Positions 34,212-43,167 of a stretch of 55,584 nt of DNA are shown piece after piece. Position 1 is the stretch's first letter; every line of letters starts with the position of its first letter. The notes under the pieces were generated by a model. It was not told the DNA's origin, made no database searches, and saw only the letters and a list, made by a program, of their open reading frames with translations. The position numbers were made by a program, and so were the translations under genes. This DNA is from Dehalococcoidia bacterium (lineage in GTDB: Bacteria > Chloroflexota > Dehalococcoidia > Lucifugimonadales > UBA3495), in contig DPHC01000018.1 of assembly GCA_003523055.1 (NCBI GenBank), positions 27,853 through 83,436 on the forward strand. Direction: 5' to 3'.

Positions 34212-35039
34212 TTAAACTCCTCTATTCCAGCCCCACCATTTACAAATTGACTCACCCATAATTAATTTTTTATCCTGTTCAGTAAGCCAATTTAATTCTT
34301 GGGTAAACATTTCTATACATTCTTTCCATGAATTTTTCATTTTTGTAATATCCGTACCCCAAAACATTCTTTCTGGGCCAAATGCATCGTAAACTTGTTT
34401 AAGGTATGAGTGCATAGATGGGAACGGAAATGATTCACTAGAATACCCTGGTATTCCAGTAGCTTTAATAGCTATATTAGGAAATCTAGATAACTTTAAT
34501 AGATCAGGTATATGTTGCATGGACTCTGAGTCTTTCAAAACAGTATTACCGCCTCGGCCTCCTAGATGATCTATGGTTAACTTTAGGTTAGGGTGATTCT
34601 TAGCTATCTCCCCTAAATATTCAAAAGAATCAGTCGCTAAAAATGCTATTGGTATACCAGATTCATCTGCAGCTTCCCAAAGCCAATTGAGAGTTCCATC
34701 GTGTAACCATTTTTGTGCAGGGTTTTTTAAGAAAGTGAAACGCAAACCTAACATTCCAGGTTGATCTCTCCAGGTTTTCAATAAATGAGCTGAGCTTGAG
34801 TCATTCATAGGAATAGATCCCATAATCGCAAATCTGCCAGGATAATCAATTACAGCTTGTTGAGCCATTGTAATTGAATTTGTATCCCAACTAGGTGGAT
34901 GGATAATCGCAGCATTAACTCCGCCTTCATCCATGAGTTTAATAGCCTCTTCTGGAGTAAAAGAAGTGACTTGTCGATGTGCTTGATTGCTGGGTAAACC
35001 ACTGCCCCACAAGTGAATTTGTGCATCAACTATATCCAT
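34212..35039 (-). CDS. Amidohydrolase-2 family metal-dependent hydrolase
   Basis: A 275-residue TIM-barrel hydrolase/decarboxylase-type protein: VDAQIHLWGSG at the N-terminus (QIH instead of the usual HxH metal motif), IAFLATDSFEYLGEI, LTIDHLGGRGG and RMFWGTDITKM with the terminal metal-site Asp. Relatives act on lactones, aromatic acids or amides; the substrate here is unknown. The replaced first metal-ligand His is common in this subfamily. It has its own promoter and precedes hisA by 2 nt, though no histidine step needs it. Confidence 0.82.
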   Translation of the reverse strand: MDIVDAQIHLWGSGLPSNQAHRQVTSFTPEEAIKLMDEGGVNAAIIHPPSWDTNSITMAQQAVIDYPGRFAIMGSIPMNDSSSAHLLKTWRDQPGMLGLRFTFLKNPAQKWLHDGTLNWLWEAADESGIPIAFLATDSFEYLGEIAKNHPNLKLTIDHLGGRGGNTVLKDSESMQHIPDLLKLSRFPNIAIKATGIPGYSSESFPFPSMHSYLKQVYDAFGPERMFWGTDITKMKNSWKECIEMFTQELNWLTEQDKKLIMGESICKWWGWNRGV

Positions 35040-35078
35040 TTTTTGACCTCTGAATTTTATTTGAGACTAAGTATTAGG

Positions 35079-35108
35079 ATTATAAATCCTCTTTGACTGA
35101 AGTGTCGA
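35079..35108 (-). promoter_or_regulatory. Promoter of amidohydrolase-hisA
   Basis: On the minus strand TCGACA (35103-35108, 5/6) and TATAAT (35079-35084, 6/6) are separated by 18 bp, in the 106-nt gap after hisH. Confidence 0.6.
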
Positions 35109-35110
35109 GG

Positions 35111-35127
35111 TTAACGCTGTACGTTAA
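35111..35127. promoter_or_regulatory. Inverted repeat, possible activator site
   Basis: TTAACG and CGTTAA are separated by CTGTA (17 bp overall). The repeat lies immediately upstream of the -35 box of the amidohydrolase promoter, a position typical for an activator dimer. The binding protein is unknown. Confidence 0.35.
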
Positions 35128-35145
35128 GTGAAGTAATTATAAGAT

Positions 35146-35760
35146 TTAAATTAGTTCAATAAAATTCTTGTACATTTGTAACCCCAAGGTTCCGCTTTTT
35201 TCTGGGTGAAATTGAGTAGCAATCAAATTGTCCTGAATACTTACACTGCAGAAATTAGTTTCTCCATACTGAGTTGTTCCAGCTATCGATTCTTTTTCAC
35301 TTGGTTGTACATAATAACTGTGAACAAAATAGAAGTGGGTTTGGTTTGGGATGTTGCTAAAAATGGGATGGTCGAATTCAAAGTTAACACTATTCCAACC
35401 CATATGCGGAACTTTCAAATCAGTTTTAAATTCTTTGACTTCACCTGGAATTAGTCCAATACAAGCGGTGTTACCTTCTTCAGATTTATCAAACAATACC
35501 TGCAATCCCAGACAAACTCCAATAATTGGCTTCCCTGACTCCACAAATTTTCTGATAGTAAGGGATAAATTACGGTTACCCAGTTCTCGCATAGCTTGAG
35601 ACGCTGATCCAACTCCTGGGAGTATAGCTGCATCACATTGTAATATTTCTTGGTAATCAGCAGATATTATGGGTTCCCCACAAACTTTTTTTACTGCCTG
35701 GCTGACACTTCTTATGTTGCCGGATCCATAATCTATTATAGCAATCGAAGGCCTACTCAT
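35146..35760 (-). CDS. hisH: Imidazole glycerol phosphate synthase, glutamine amidotransferase subunit
   Basis: Supplies ammonia from glutamine to HisF in histidine synthesis. The 204 residues have the class I amidotransferase triad: nucleophile Cys in IGVCLGLQVLF, and His and Glu in ATQFHPEKSG. IIDYGSGNIRSV opens the protein. It follows the cobalamin adenosyltransferase gene after 5 nt, an unusual pairing. The HisF partner must lie elsewhere. Confidence 0.95.
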   Translation of the reverse strand: MSRPSIAIIDYGSGNIRSVSQAVKKVCGEPIISADYQEILQCDAAILPGVGSASQAMRELGNRNLSLTIRKFVESGKPIIGVCLGLQVLFDKSEEGNTACIGLIPGEVKEFKTDLKVPHMGWNSVNFEFDHPIFSNIPNQTHFYFVHSYYVQPSEKESIAGTTQYGETNFCSVSIQDNLIATQFHPEKSGTLGLQMYKNFIELI

Positions 35761-35765
35761 TATAG

Positions 35766-36341
35766 TTATGTTCGATCACCTGTTGCAAACTCTAAGGGAA
35801 GATCTCTATCCTGATATCTAGCAAGAACGAATAAGAGGTCTCCTAATCTATTTAGATAAGAGACTATTAATGGGTTAGTCAATTTACCTATTTCCGATAG
35901 GCGGACTACGCGTCTTTCAGATGTCCTGATTATAGATCTGGCTAAGTCGATTGCTGAGGAAGCAGGGCTTCCTCCAGGTAGTATGAAAACTTTTGGCATT
36001 TCACATTTGGTTTCTAAGTCATCTATAGAAGACTCTAAATGCTCAACCATTTCTTCAGTTATTGGGGTGAAATATTTGTGGAAAAGATCGTATTTTTCTG
36101 GATCTGTTGCGAGCTCTGCTGCAACAATAAAAAGTTCTTTCTGAAGATCTCTAAGTAAATCTTTTACGTCTGTGTCATTTGAGAGAGCTCTAGCTAATCC
36201 CATAGCTGAAACGGCTTCGTCTGTGATGCCGTATGCTTCAGTATGTTCATTATTTTTTGAGATGCGGCCGCCGTACAGTAAACTGGTTTCACCGCTATCC
36301 CCATATTTTGAATACACTTTTTTTCTGAAATCAGATTCCAT
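35766..36341 (-). CDS. Cob(I)yrinic acid a,c-diamide adenosyltransferase, PduO type
   Basis: Converts cob(I)alamin and ATP to adenosylcobalamin. The 191 residues contain the PduO-type ATP site: VYSKYGDSGETSLLYGGRIS near the N-terminus, AYGITDEAVSAMGLAR, and VFILPGGSPASSAIDLARSI followed by SERRVVRL. Expected TGDxGxT is YGDSGET here, a small change. Its product is the cofactor for the class II reductase NrdJ at 16133. It is transcribed with hisH. Confidence 0.9.
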   Translation of the reverse strand: MESDFRKKVYSKYGDSGETSLLYGGRISKNNEHTEAYGITDEAVSAMGLARALSNDTDVKDLLRDLQKELFIVAAELATDPEKYDLFHKYFTPITEEMVEHLESSIDDLETKCEMPKVFILPGGSPASSAIDLARSIIRTSERRVVRLSEIGKLTNPLIVSYLNRLGDLLFVLARYQDRDLPLEFATGDRT

Positions 36342-36442
36342 TTTTGCACCGCATATTTATTATCTAACGTTTGCTGATAGAAGTAGAGTTTAGCATATTA
36401 AATTCTTGAGGTATACTTTGTTCAATATGAAAGCTGGAGTTA

Positions 36443-37210
36443 ATGATGCCCAATAATACAGGCATACAAATCATTGGTATTGAAGGGATACCCGAAATCC
36501 ATCACGGAGATGAATTGGCTCAAATTATTATTCAAGCGATTGATAACCAACAGTTGGTAATACAAGATAAAGATATACTTGTAGTAGCCCAGAAGATAGT
36601 TTCTAAAGCTGAAGGCAGGATTATCGATATAAATTCCATCATTCCGTCTCAATTGGCAATTACATTGTCTGAGAATCATCGGAGAGATCCGAGACATACC
36701 GAGTTAATTTTGCAAGAATCTAAGCGTATAGTTAGAATGGACCGGGGTGTTATTATCAGCGAAACTTATCATGGTTTTAAGTGTGCTAATGCTGGGATTG
36801 ATTCCTCAAACATAGCTGGAGACTTTAATGTGGCGCTATTACCTGTTGATCCAGATGTGAGTGCAAGAAAAATTAGAAACTCAATAAAACGTGACAAAAA
36901 AGTCGAAGTGGGCATTATCATTTCTGACACTTTTGGGAGACCTTGGCGCACCGCAGCAGTAAATATAGCAATAGGTGTTTCAGGATTTAACCCTTTGACT
37001 AGTTATGTCGGTGAAATAGATAAATATGGCAACCAAATGTATACAAGTGTTATTAATACAGCTGATGAATTAGCTGCTGCTGCGGAATTAGTCACTGGAA
37101 AAACAAGTCAAATTCCAGTCTCATTAATTAGAGGTTTCCAATTTGAATCCATGGAAAACGCCGCTAATTCAATGTTGAATCGGGACCCAGATAAAGATTT
37201 GTTCCGTTAG
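36443..37210 (+). CDS. cofE: Coenzyme F420-0:L-glutamate ligase
   Basis: Adds glutamate residues to F420-0 using GTP. The 255 residues have IIGIEGIPEIHHGDELAQII at the start, the metal/GTP region ILVVAQKIVSKAEGRI and SDTFGRPWRTAAVNIAIG, followed by TADELAAAAELVTGK, as in CofE and the N-terminal half of FbiB. There is no nitroreductase-like C-terminal domain, so it is CofE-like rather than a full FbiB. Presence implies F420 use by this organism. The start codon (TTAATGATG) sits after GGAG. Confidence 0.93.
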   Translation: MMPNNTGIQIIGIEGIPEIHHGDELAQIIIQAIDNQQLVIQDKDILVVAQKIVSKAEGRIIDINSIIPSQLAITLSENHRRDPRHTELILQESKRIVRMDRGVIISETYHGFKCANAGIDSSNIAGDFNVALLPVDPDVSARKIRNSIKRDKKVEVGIIISDTFGRPWRTAAVNIAIGVSGFNPLTSYVGEIDKYGNQMYTSVINTADELAAAAELVTGKTSQIPVSLIRGFQFESMENAANSMLNRDPDKDLFR

Positions 37211-37215
37211 TTTTT

Positions 37216-38283
37216 TTATAGCTCTAACATTAATTGTTCCCCAGCGTTGAAATTTGTCAAAGATAATCCTAACAGTCTGATGGGTTTTTCTTCACTAAGC
37301 ATTTTGTCTAATAATACTAACGCGGCGTTTTTAATATTTTCTGGCTGATTTGTTGGAGATATCAATGTTAATTGGTTAGTTGAAGTTTTGAAATCATCAA
37401 AACGGATTTTAAGCCTGATAGTTTTACCTTTGATGTTTTTTTGTTGAGCATTGTTTGATAATTTGTTGCTGAGTAAATGTAACTCTTCAATTATTGAAAG
37501 TTTGTTGTGTAAGTCGACTGCAAATGTAGTTTCAGTACTTATAACTTTGGGAGAACGATCAGTTTGCAATGACTCTTTATAGTTTCCGTTAGCTTTAGCT
37601 TTTATTTTATGACCTTGTGATCCAAATGTAGTAGAAAAGAAAACATTTGACTGTTCTGCCAATTCACCTACAGTTTTGATACCTAACAAATGCAATTTTT
37701 CAGTAGTTTTAGGCCCCACCCCTGGAATCTTATTAACATTTAAACCTGATATGAAAGACATTTCTTGCCCAAACGGAATTATTATTAGTCCGTCTGGTTT
37801 GTCCAAGTCAGACGCAATTTTACTGGTTGATTTAGTGCTGCTAATACCTATGGACATTGTCAGTCCAACTTCTTGATGTATAGCGTTTTTTATGCCTAGC
37901 CCAATATTCAATACATCGCTAGGACTGGATACACTTTCTGAAATGTCTAGATAAGCTTCATCAAGAGACGGCACTTCTACTATTTCAGAATATTTACGTA
38001 AAATATCGATCACCTGTAGCGAGTATTTTTTATATTCAGCAAAATGTGGTTCCACTATTATTGCATTGGGGCATAATTGTATCGCCCTTTTCATTGGCAT
38101 AGCGGAATGGATTCCGTAAGATCGAGCTTCATATGATGCAGTTGCGACTACTCCTCTATTTTCTGGGCGACCACCGACTAATATAGGTTTGCCCAATAGA
38201 TTAGGATTTATTAGTTGTTCTACGGAAGCAAAAAAGGCATCCAAATCTCCATGAAGAATGTAAGAGTCACATAAATCATTCAA
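37216..38283 (-). CDS. dinB: DNA polymerase IV (Y family)
   Basis: Error-prone translesion polymerase. The 355 residues begin with LHGDLDAFFASVEQL (first metal Asp pair), then PILVGGRPENRGVVATASYE, AIQLCPNAIIVEPHF, VPSLDEAYLDIS (catalytic Asp-Glu) and SIGISSTKSTSKIASD. NKIPGVGPKTTEKLHLLGI is the helix-hairpin-helix. It ends without an obvious beta-clamp motif beyond LGLSLTNF. It converges on cofE with a 5-nt gap. Confidence 0.95.
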   Translation of the reverse strand: MNDLCDSYILHGDLDAFFASVEQLINPNLLGKPILVGGRPENRGVVATASYEARSYGIHSAMPMKRAIQLCPNAIIVEPHFAEYKKYSLQVIDILRKYSEIVEVPSLDEAYLDISESVSSPSDVLNIGLGIKNAIHQEVGLTMSIGISSTKSTSKIASDLDKPDGLIIIPFGQEMSFISGLNVNKIPGVGPKTTEKLHLLGIKTVGELAEQSNVFFSTTFGSQGHKIKAKANGNYKESLQTDRSPKVISTETTFAVDLHNKLSIIEELHLLSNKLSNNAQQKNIKGKTIRLKIRFDDFKTSTNQLTLISPTNQPENIKNAALVLLDKMLSEEKPIRLLGLSLTNFNAGEQLMLEL

Positions 38284-38387
38284 TTCTTAATCCTAGTAAT
38301 AGCATTTCACAATCTGATATTTGGTAGTATACAACTTTCATGTAAAAAGAAGGAATTAATAATCAAGTAAAGTGACTGCAAACTGTT

Positions 38388-39656
38388 TTGTTTTCTTTAA
38401 AAAAATCTAAAAAACCAATATTTTATGGCTGGTGGATCGTTGCTGTTTGCTCTGCAATGGTTTTTATGGCGTCTGGGATTTTTTTTAGGGGTTTTACAGT
38501 TTTGGTCCCGGCTATGAGAGATTCTTTAGGTCTATCGCAAATGCAGACTAATTTAGTGTTTTCTATTGCCAGATCAGAAGGTGGACTTGAAGGTTTATTT
38601 GCCGGGTGGTTTATTGATAAATTAGGCAATAAGAAGATTTTAATTCCTATGGTTATACTTGCAGGCACAGGATATATATTATTCTCTATTTATGTTCATA
38701 ATTTTTTAACGTTTGCATTGATATATTTGTTAGTGATTTCACTAGGCAATAGCGCAGCCTTCCAGCATGCTTTATTTGCCGGAGTGAACCAATGGTTCCG
38801 TAGGCGTCGTTCTTTAGCTATATCCACGTTAGCAGCGATATCCTCTTTAGGAGGGTTAGTTATGGTGCCGGTACTTAATCTGATTATCGCTCGAAAAGGA
38901 TGGAGAACAGCTACATTAATATCTGGACTAATTTATTTTATAGTAATTTTACCGTTGACTTTTTTCTTCAAAAATAAACCTGAAGATATGGGATTACATC
39001 CAGATGGAGATGAATTTGCTTTTCAATTAACGACTTCTGAAGGCGAATCCAGAGAAATTAGAGATTATACAGTTAATGAAGCATTATCAACTAAGACATA
39101 TTGGTTTTTGCTATTCGGCACCGGATTAAGAATGTTAGCTACAATGGGTGTATTGGTAACAATAATTCCTATCTTAGAAACGAAAGGGTTAAGCAGGCAA
39201 ACAGCAGCTAACCTTACTGGTTTTATGTTTGGTTTAAATTTTCTGTCTAGAATGGTATTTGGGTACCTGGGTGACATTTGGCCCAAGCAAATAATACTTA
39301 CCTTAACGCTAATGCTTGAGTGTTCGGCGCTAGTATGCTTATTTTATGCGAGCCCAGGTTCGTATGGATTGCTATTAATTTGGGCATTTATTTTATTTGA
39401 AGGATTGGGAGACGGAGCTGGTATTATAGTTTGGGCTACTCTCGGAGATTTTTTTGGTAGAGATAAATTTGCTAGCTTAAGAGGCATAATAACTTTCTCT
39501 CATAGCTGGGCATTGATTGCTTCTCCAATATTCGCAGGTTGGGTATTTGATAATTTTCAAAATTATCAAATAGCTTTGCTAGTATCTGCTGTATGTGCTG
39601 GCATGTCCGCAGGATGTTTCGCATTTGTAAGACGCCCCCCAGTATTGGTAGAATGA
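38388..39656 (+). CDS. MFS transporter (OFA/monocarboxylate-like), copy 2
   Basis: A 422-residue carrier, paralogous to the one at 26534: PIFYGWWIVAVCSAMVFMA at the start, the FIDKLGNKKILIP loop, a hydrophilic linker with KPEDMGLHPDGDE (compare KPEDLGLLPDGDQ in copy 1), and VNEALSTKTYWFLLFG opening the second half. The first TTG at 38388 lacks a nearby ribosome site, so the exact start is uncertain. It is followed by an aminotransferase and a dienelactone hydrolase, suggesting a carboxylate import and degradation group. Confidence 0.82.
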   Translation: MFSLKKSKKPIFYGWWIVAVCSAMVFMASGIFFRGFTVLVPAMRDSLGLSQMQTNLVFSIARSEGGLEGLFAGWFIDKLGNKKILIPMVILAGTGYILFSIYVHNFLTFALIYLLVISLGNSAAFQHALFAGVNQWFRRRRSLAISTLAAISSLGGLVMVPVLNLIIARKGWRTATLISGLIYFIVILPLTFFFKNKPEDMGLHPDGDEFAFQLTTSEGESREIRDYTVNEALSTKTYWFLLFGTGLRMLATMGVLVTIIPILETKGLSRQTAANLTGFMFGLNFLSRMVFGYLGDIWPKQIILTLTLMLECSALVCLFYASPGSYGLLLIWAFILFEGLGDGAGIIVWATLGDFFGRDKFASLRGIITFSHSWALIASPIFAGWVFDNFQNYQIALLVSAVCAGMSAGCFAFVRRPPVLVE

Positions 39657-39677
39657 TTAGAAAGTAGTAGGTGACAA

Positions 39678-41012
39678 ATGGATATATTAACAACTTATCA
39701 TGAAAATCATCCTATTTCCGAAGCTAAATATTTAGAAGCAAGGACGATTTTCCCTGGTGGAGTTACGCACGATAACAGATATGCCACTCCGTTTCCTTTG
39801 TATATGACGCATGGTGAAGGTTCAAAAAAATGGGATGTTGACGGAAATGAATACATAGATTATGTATGTGGCCATGGGGCTCTGTTGCTGGGACATTCGC
39901 ATCCTGCAATTGTAGAAGCGGTTAAATCACAAATGTCATTAGGCACCCATTTAGGTGCATGTACGGACTTAGAAATGTCCTGGGGTAGTTTAATTAAAAC
40001 ATTGGTTCCTTCTGTAGAACGTATCAGATTTAATAGCTCAGGGACTGAAGCTACAATGATGGCGATGAGATTGGCAAGAGCCTACACTGGTAAAAGTATA
40101 GTTATAAAATTAGAAGATCATTTTCACGGATGGCACGACTATGCTATATCAGATTCGTCTGGGCCGGGTCCTGGTGTACCATTAGGATCATGGGGTTCAA
40201 CTAAGGTTTTACCGTCAGGAAATTTACAAGTATTAGAGGACTTTTTAACGTCTAATAATGATGTGGCTGCTATAATTTTAGAACCTACAGGAGCCCATTA
40301 TGGGCAACTGATGTTTAATACACAGGAGTATTTATCGGGAGTTAGGCAATTGACTTCTGCTTACAACGTTGTGTTTATTATGGACGAAGTGGTAACAGGT
40401 TTTCGAGCATCCTCAGGAGGGGCACAAAGTAGGTATGGCATTATTCCAGATCTGACTACATTTGCTAAAATTGTAGCTGGCTCTTTGCCTGGGGGAGCTG
40501 TCGGAGGTAAGGCCGATATTATGGATATGATCTCCCATACTGGTGATCCCAAAAGAGATCGTATGGAGAGAGTTGCTCATCCGGGCACATTCAACGCTAA
40601 TCCCCTATCAGCAGCAGCAGGTATAAAATGTTTAGAAATCATCGCTGAAGGACAAGTAAATAACATAGCCGACAAAATGGGACTGATGTTAAAAAATGGT
40701 ATCAATGACCTGTTTTCTTCAATGGAAATAAGCGGGCATGCATATGGAATAGGATCTATGATACATGTTGTTTTGAATGATTGTGATTGTGATAGAGAAA
40801 CTTGTATAAGCGATCATTCAAAAATTAAAAACACTATATCTTCAGAAAAAACGATACAGTTGAAACGTTCATTGCAAAATCACGGAATTGATATTATGGG
40901 GCGGAACGCTTTTTTGGTTTCTGGAGTTCACACAGAAGAAGATATATTTTCTACTTTAAATTCAATGGAATTATCTTTACATGATTGTAAGAAAGAAAAC
41001 TTATTGATATAA
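39678..41012 (+). CDS. Class III aminotransferase (glutamate-1-semialdehyde aminomutase-like)
   Basis: A 444-residue PLP enzyme. FNSSGTEATMMAMRLARAYT binds the PLP phosphate, IMDEVVTGFR carries the Asp that contacts the pyridine nitrogen, and the Schiff-base Lys lies in TTFAKIVAGSLPGG. HFHGWHDY and HPGTFNANPLSAAAG are typical of the HemL-like group. The setting, beside an MFS carrier and hydrolase and without other haem genes, suggests a catabolic or detoxifying transaminase rather than true HemL. Twenty-one nt separate it from the MFS gene. Confidence 0.85.
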   Translation: MDILTTYHENHPISEAKYLEARTIFPGGVTHDNRYATPFPLYMTHGEGSKKWDVDGNEYIDYVCGHGALLLGHSHPAIVEAVKSQMSLGTHLGACTDLEMSWGSLIKTLVPSVERIRFNSSGTEATMMAMRLARAYTGKSIVIKLEDHFHGWHDYAISDSSGPGPGVPLGSWGSTKVLPSGNLQVLEDFLTSNNDVAAIILEPTGAHYGQLMFNTQEYLSGVRQLTSAYNVVFIMDEVVTGFRASSGGAQSRYGIIPDLTTFAKIVAGSLPGGAVGGKADIMDMISHTGDPKRDRMERVAHPGTFNANPLSAAAGIKCLEIIAEGQVNNIADKMGLMLKNGINDLFSSMEISGHAYGIGSMIHVVLNDCDCDRETCISDHSKIKNTISSEKTIQLKRSLQNHGIDIMGRNAFLVSGVHTEEDIFSTLNSMELSLHDCKKENLLI

Positions 41013-41088
41013 ACGAGTTCCTGCATATTAATAAACTGGGGATCTAATTACTTCTTGTGAAAGAAACTAAAATATGGAGAGGAATGTT

Positions 41089-41805
41089 ATGCCTGAATCT
41101 ACCTATCATGTAAATGTCGGAACTGAGCTTATGGAGGTTTATTCCAGCTTACCGTCTGGTGATGGGCCATTCCCTGCTATGATTGTTATAATGAACGCTT
41201 TCGGATTAGTTGATTTCACTAAAGCTATGTGTGATAAATTGGCAGCAGAAGGATATGCTGCTTTTGCACCTGATTTATTTCATTCCATTTCTGACGAACT
41301 TGCTCAAACAAAGAATACGACTAAAAGAGAGTTGATGGATGATGTCCAAATAATTGCAGATGTGAGTGCTGCTGTTGAATTTGTTAAAAACAGCCCTGAA
41401 GTAAGATCAGATAAACTAGGAATAACTGGATTTTGCTGCGGAGGGCGTATTGCTTGGCTAATGGCCGCTGTAAGTAGTGAATTTAAAGCCGTAGTTCCAT
41501 ATTATGGAGGTAATTTATTTGCTCCTTGGGGTGATGGAACTGTACCTCCTTTTGATATGGCAATAGATATAAATTGCCCGATGCTATTTCATTTTGGTGC
41601 AGAAGATAACAACCCGTCACAAGAAGATATGCTGGTGTTGGATAAAAAATTATCAGAATTAGGCAAAGATTACAAATTTTACTCATATCCAGATGCTGGC
41701 CACGCCTTTATGGATTTCAACGATGCTGGTAGATATAATCAACGTGCATCTGATATGTCATGGCCGAGAACATTGGATTTTCTTGCTGAACATTTGAAAG
41801 ATTAA
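41089..41805 (+). CDS. Dienelactone hydrolase family protein
   Basis: An alpha/beta hydrolase of 238 residues from ATG 41089, which follows GAGAGG by 6 nt; the earlier in-frame ATG at 41074 lacks a ribosome site. The nucleophile Cys lies in GITGFCCGGRIAWLMA, the Asp in FHFGAEDNNPSQED and the His in YPDAGHAFMDF. Cys as nucleophile is normal for this family. Typical substrates are enol-lactones of aromatic breakdown, but the true substrate is unknown. Within a plus-strand run with the HAD gene. Confidence 0.88.
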   Translation: MPESTYHVNVGTELMEVYSSLPSGDGPFPAMIVIMNAFGLVDFTKAMCDKLAAEGYAAFAPDLFHSISDELAQTKNTTKRELMDDVQIIADVSAAVEFVKNSPEVRSDKLGITGFCCGGRIAWLMAAVSSEFKAVVPYYGGNLFAPWGDGTVPPFDMAIDINCPMLFHFGAEDNNPSQEDMLVLDKKLSELGKDYKFYSYPDAGHAFMDFNDAGRYNQRASDMSWPRTLDFLAEHLKD

Positions 41806-41834
41806 TATTATATTCAGAGGTCAATAGCAATAGT

Positions 41835-42491
41835 ATGAGTAAATCTTACAAGGCAATCCTTTTTGATATGGATGGGGTTTTATTAGATAGTGAACCATTG
41901 TTTTTACGAGCTATAAATGCATCATTAAAAGCACATGGGGTTGCAGGTGTTACGGAACGAGAAAACCAGGATCTATTGATAGGCTCCACAATAGAACAAA
42001 CATGGTCGCGTTTGAAACAAACAAGAAACTTGAGCAAAAGTATATCTGACCTGATACTTGATTATGAAAAATATGTGTTGCAGATATTCACTAATCCGCT
42101 TAGCGCAAGGCCAGGAGTCCATAAATTGATAAGCTATTGCACTGATAATCAAATACCAATTGCCGTAGCATCATCATCTCAACACCGATGGATAGACATA
42201 AAATTAAAAGCTATTGGATTAGCTAATGTATTTGACTCGGTTATGGGTGGGGATGACGTTGTGAACGGAAAACCTGATCCTGAGGTATATGTTAAATCGG
42301 CAGAAAAGCTGGGAATAAACCCAGAATGGTGTATTGCAATAGAAGATTCGCCAGTTGGCATTAAAAGCGCTGTACAATCTGGAGCATTTACCATAGCTGT
42401 TCGTAGTGACTCAACTATAGGTATGGATGTGTCAAGAGCACATATTATTTTAGAAACTTTAGAATATTTTGAATATTCTTTGCTAACCTAA
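41835..42491 (+). CDS. HAD-superfamily phosphatase/phosphomutase
   Basis: The 218 residues carry the nucleophile motif FDMDGVLLDSEP, the second motif IAVASSS and the acidic motif IAIEDSPVGIKSA, with a four-helix cap between. This is the beta-phosphoglucomutase/sugar-phosphatase group. The substrate is not predictable. It lies 29 nt after the dienelactone hydrolase gene and 22 nt before the LysE gene. Confidence 0.88.
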   Translation: MSKSYKAILFDMDGVLLDSEPLFLRAINASLKAHGVAGVTERENQDLLIGSTIEQTWSRLKQTRNLSKSISDLILDYEKYVLQIFTNPLSARPGVHKLISYCTDNQIPIAVASSSQHRWIDIKLKAIGLANVFDSVMGGDDVVNGKPDPEVYVKSAEKLGINPEWCIAIEDSPVGIKSAVQSGAFTIAVRSDSTIGMDVSRAHIILETLEYFEYSLLT

Positions 42492-42513
42492 AATATTATA
42501 AACGAGGTATTAT

Positions 42514-43167
42514 TTGGGCATTGCAGAAGCATTAGCTGTAATATTTTTCACATCATTAATTGTTGGTTTTTCTGGAGCAATGGCCCCTGGACCGCTATCG
42601 GCAGTCAATGTTAGAGACTCTATAACTAAAGGCCCTAAAACCGGACTTACTTTGTCTGTGGGCCATTCATTGGCTGAATTAATGACTTTGTTGGTGCTTT
42701 TGCTGGGAATAGGACCTTTCTTATCAGTCAACTATGTTGAGATAACAATTGGGTTGATAGGCGGATTATTTCTCTTCTATTTGAGTTATGCGAGCATGCA
42801 TAAGTTAAAAAATGTAGAGCAAGTATTACCTCAAAGATCGGGTAAACCCAGCATGGGTAAATCAGGAATTTACTTGGGATTTATTGTAAGTTTAGCTAAC
42901 CCTTATTTTATTATTTGGTGGAGCACTATAGGGCTTAGCTATATTTCTTGGGCTGATAATTATGGAATATGGGGAGTGGGATGTTTTTTTGTTGGACACA
43001 TAACGTCCGACTTCATTTGGAATATTTCTGTTTCTATAGCAGTATACCAGGGAGGCAAATTGATGTCTCCGGCAGTATTTAGAATTGTTATGGTGCTTTT
43101 AAATATATGCTTAGGGATGTTGGGTGCATATTTTATATTTAAATCTCTCCACGTGTATTTGGGATAA
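42514..43167 (+). CDS. LysE family translocator
   Basis: A 217-residue membrane protein with about six hydrophobic segments. FSGAMAPGPLSAVNVRDSIT is the LysE/RhtB N-terminal motif, GGLFLFYLSYASMHKL follows, and GIYLGFIVSLANPYFIIWW marks the second repeat. Members export amino acids or related metabolites. The start is TTG after GAGGTA. Its stop abuts the stop of the convergent peptidase gene with no intervening base. Confidence 0.85.
   Translation: MGIAEALAVIFFTSLIVGFSGAMAPGPLSAVNVRDSITKGPKTGLTLSVGHSLAELMTLLVLLLGIGPFLSVNYVEITIGLIGGLFLFYLSYASMHKLKNVEQVLPQRSGKPSMGKSGIYLGFIVSLANPYFIIWWSTIGLSYISWADNYGIWGVGCFFVGHITSDFIWNISVSIAVYQGGKLMSPAVFRIVMVLLNICLGMLGAYFIFKSLHVYLG

Noticed and set aside
37205..37240. 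Terminator hairpin between cofE and dinB.
   Set aside because: Only a weak GTTAG/CTAAC pairing around a T-rich loop is visible; too poor to call.
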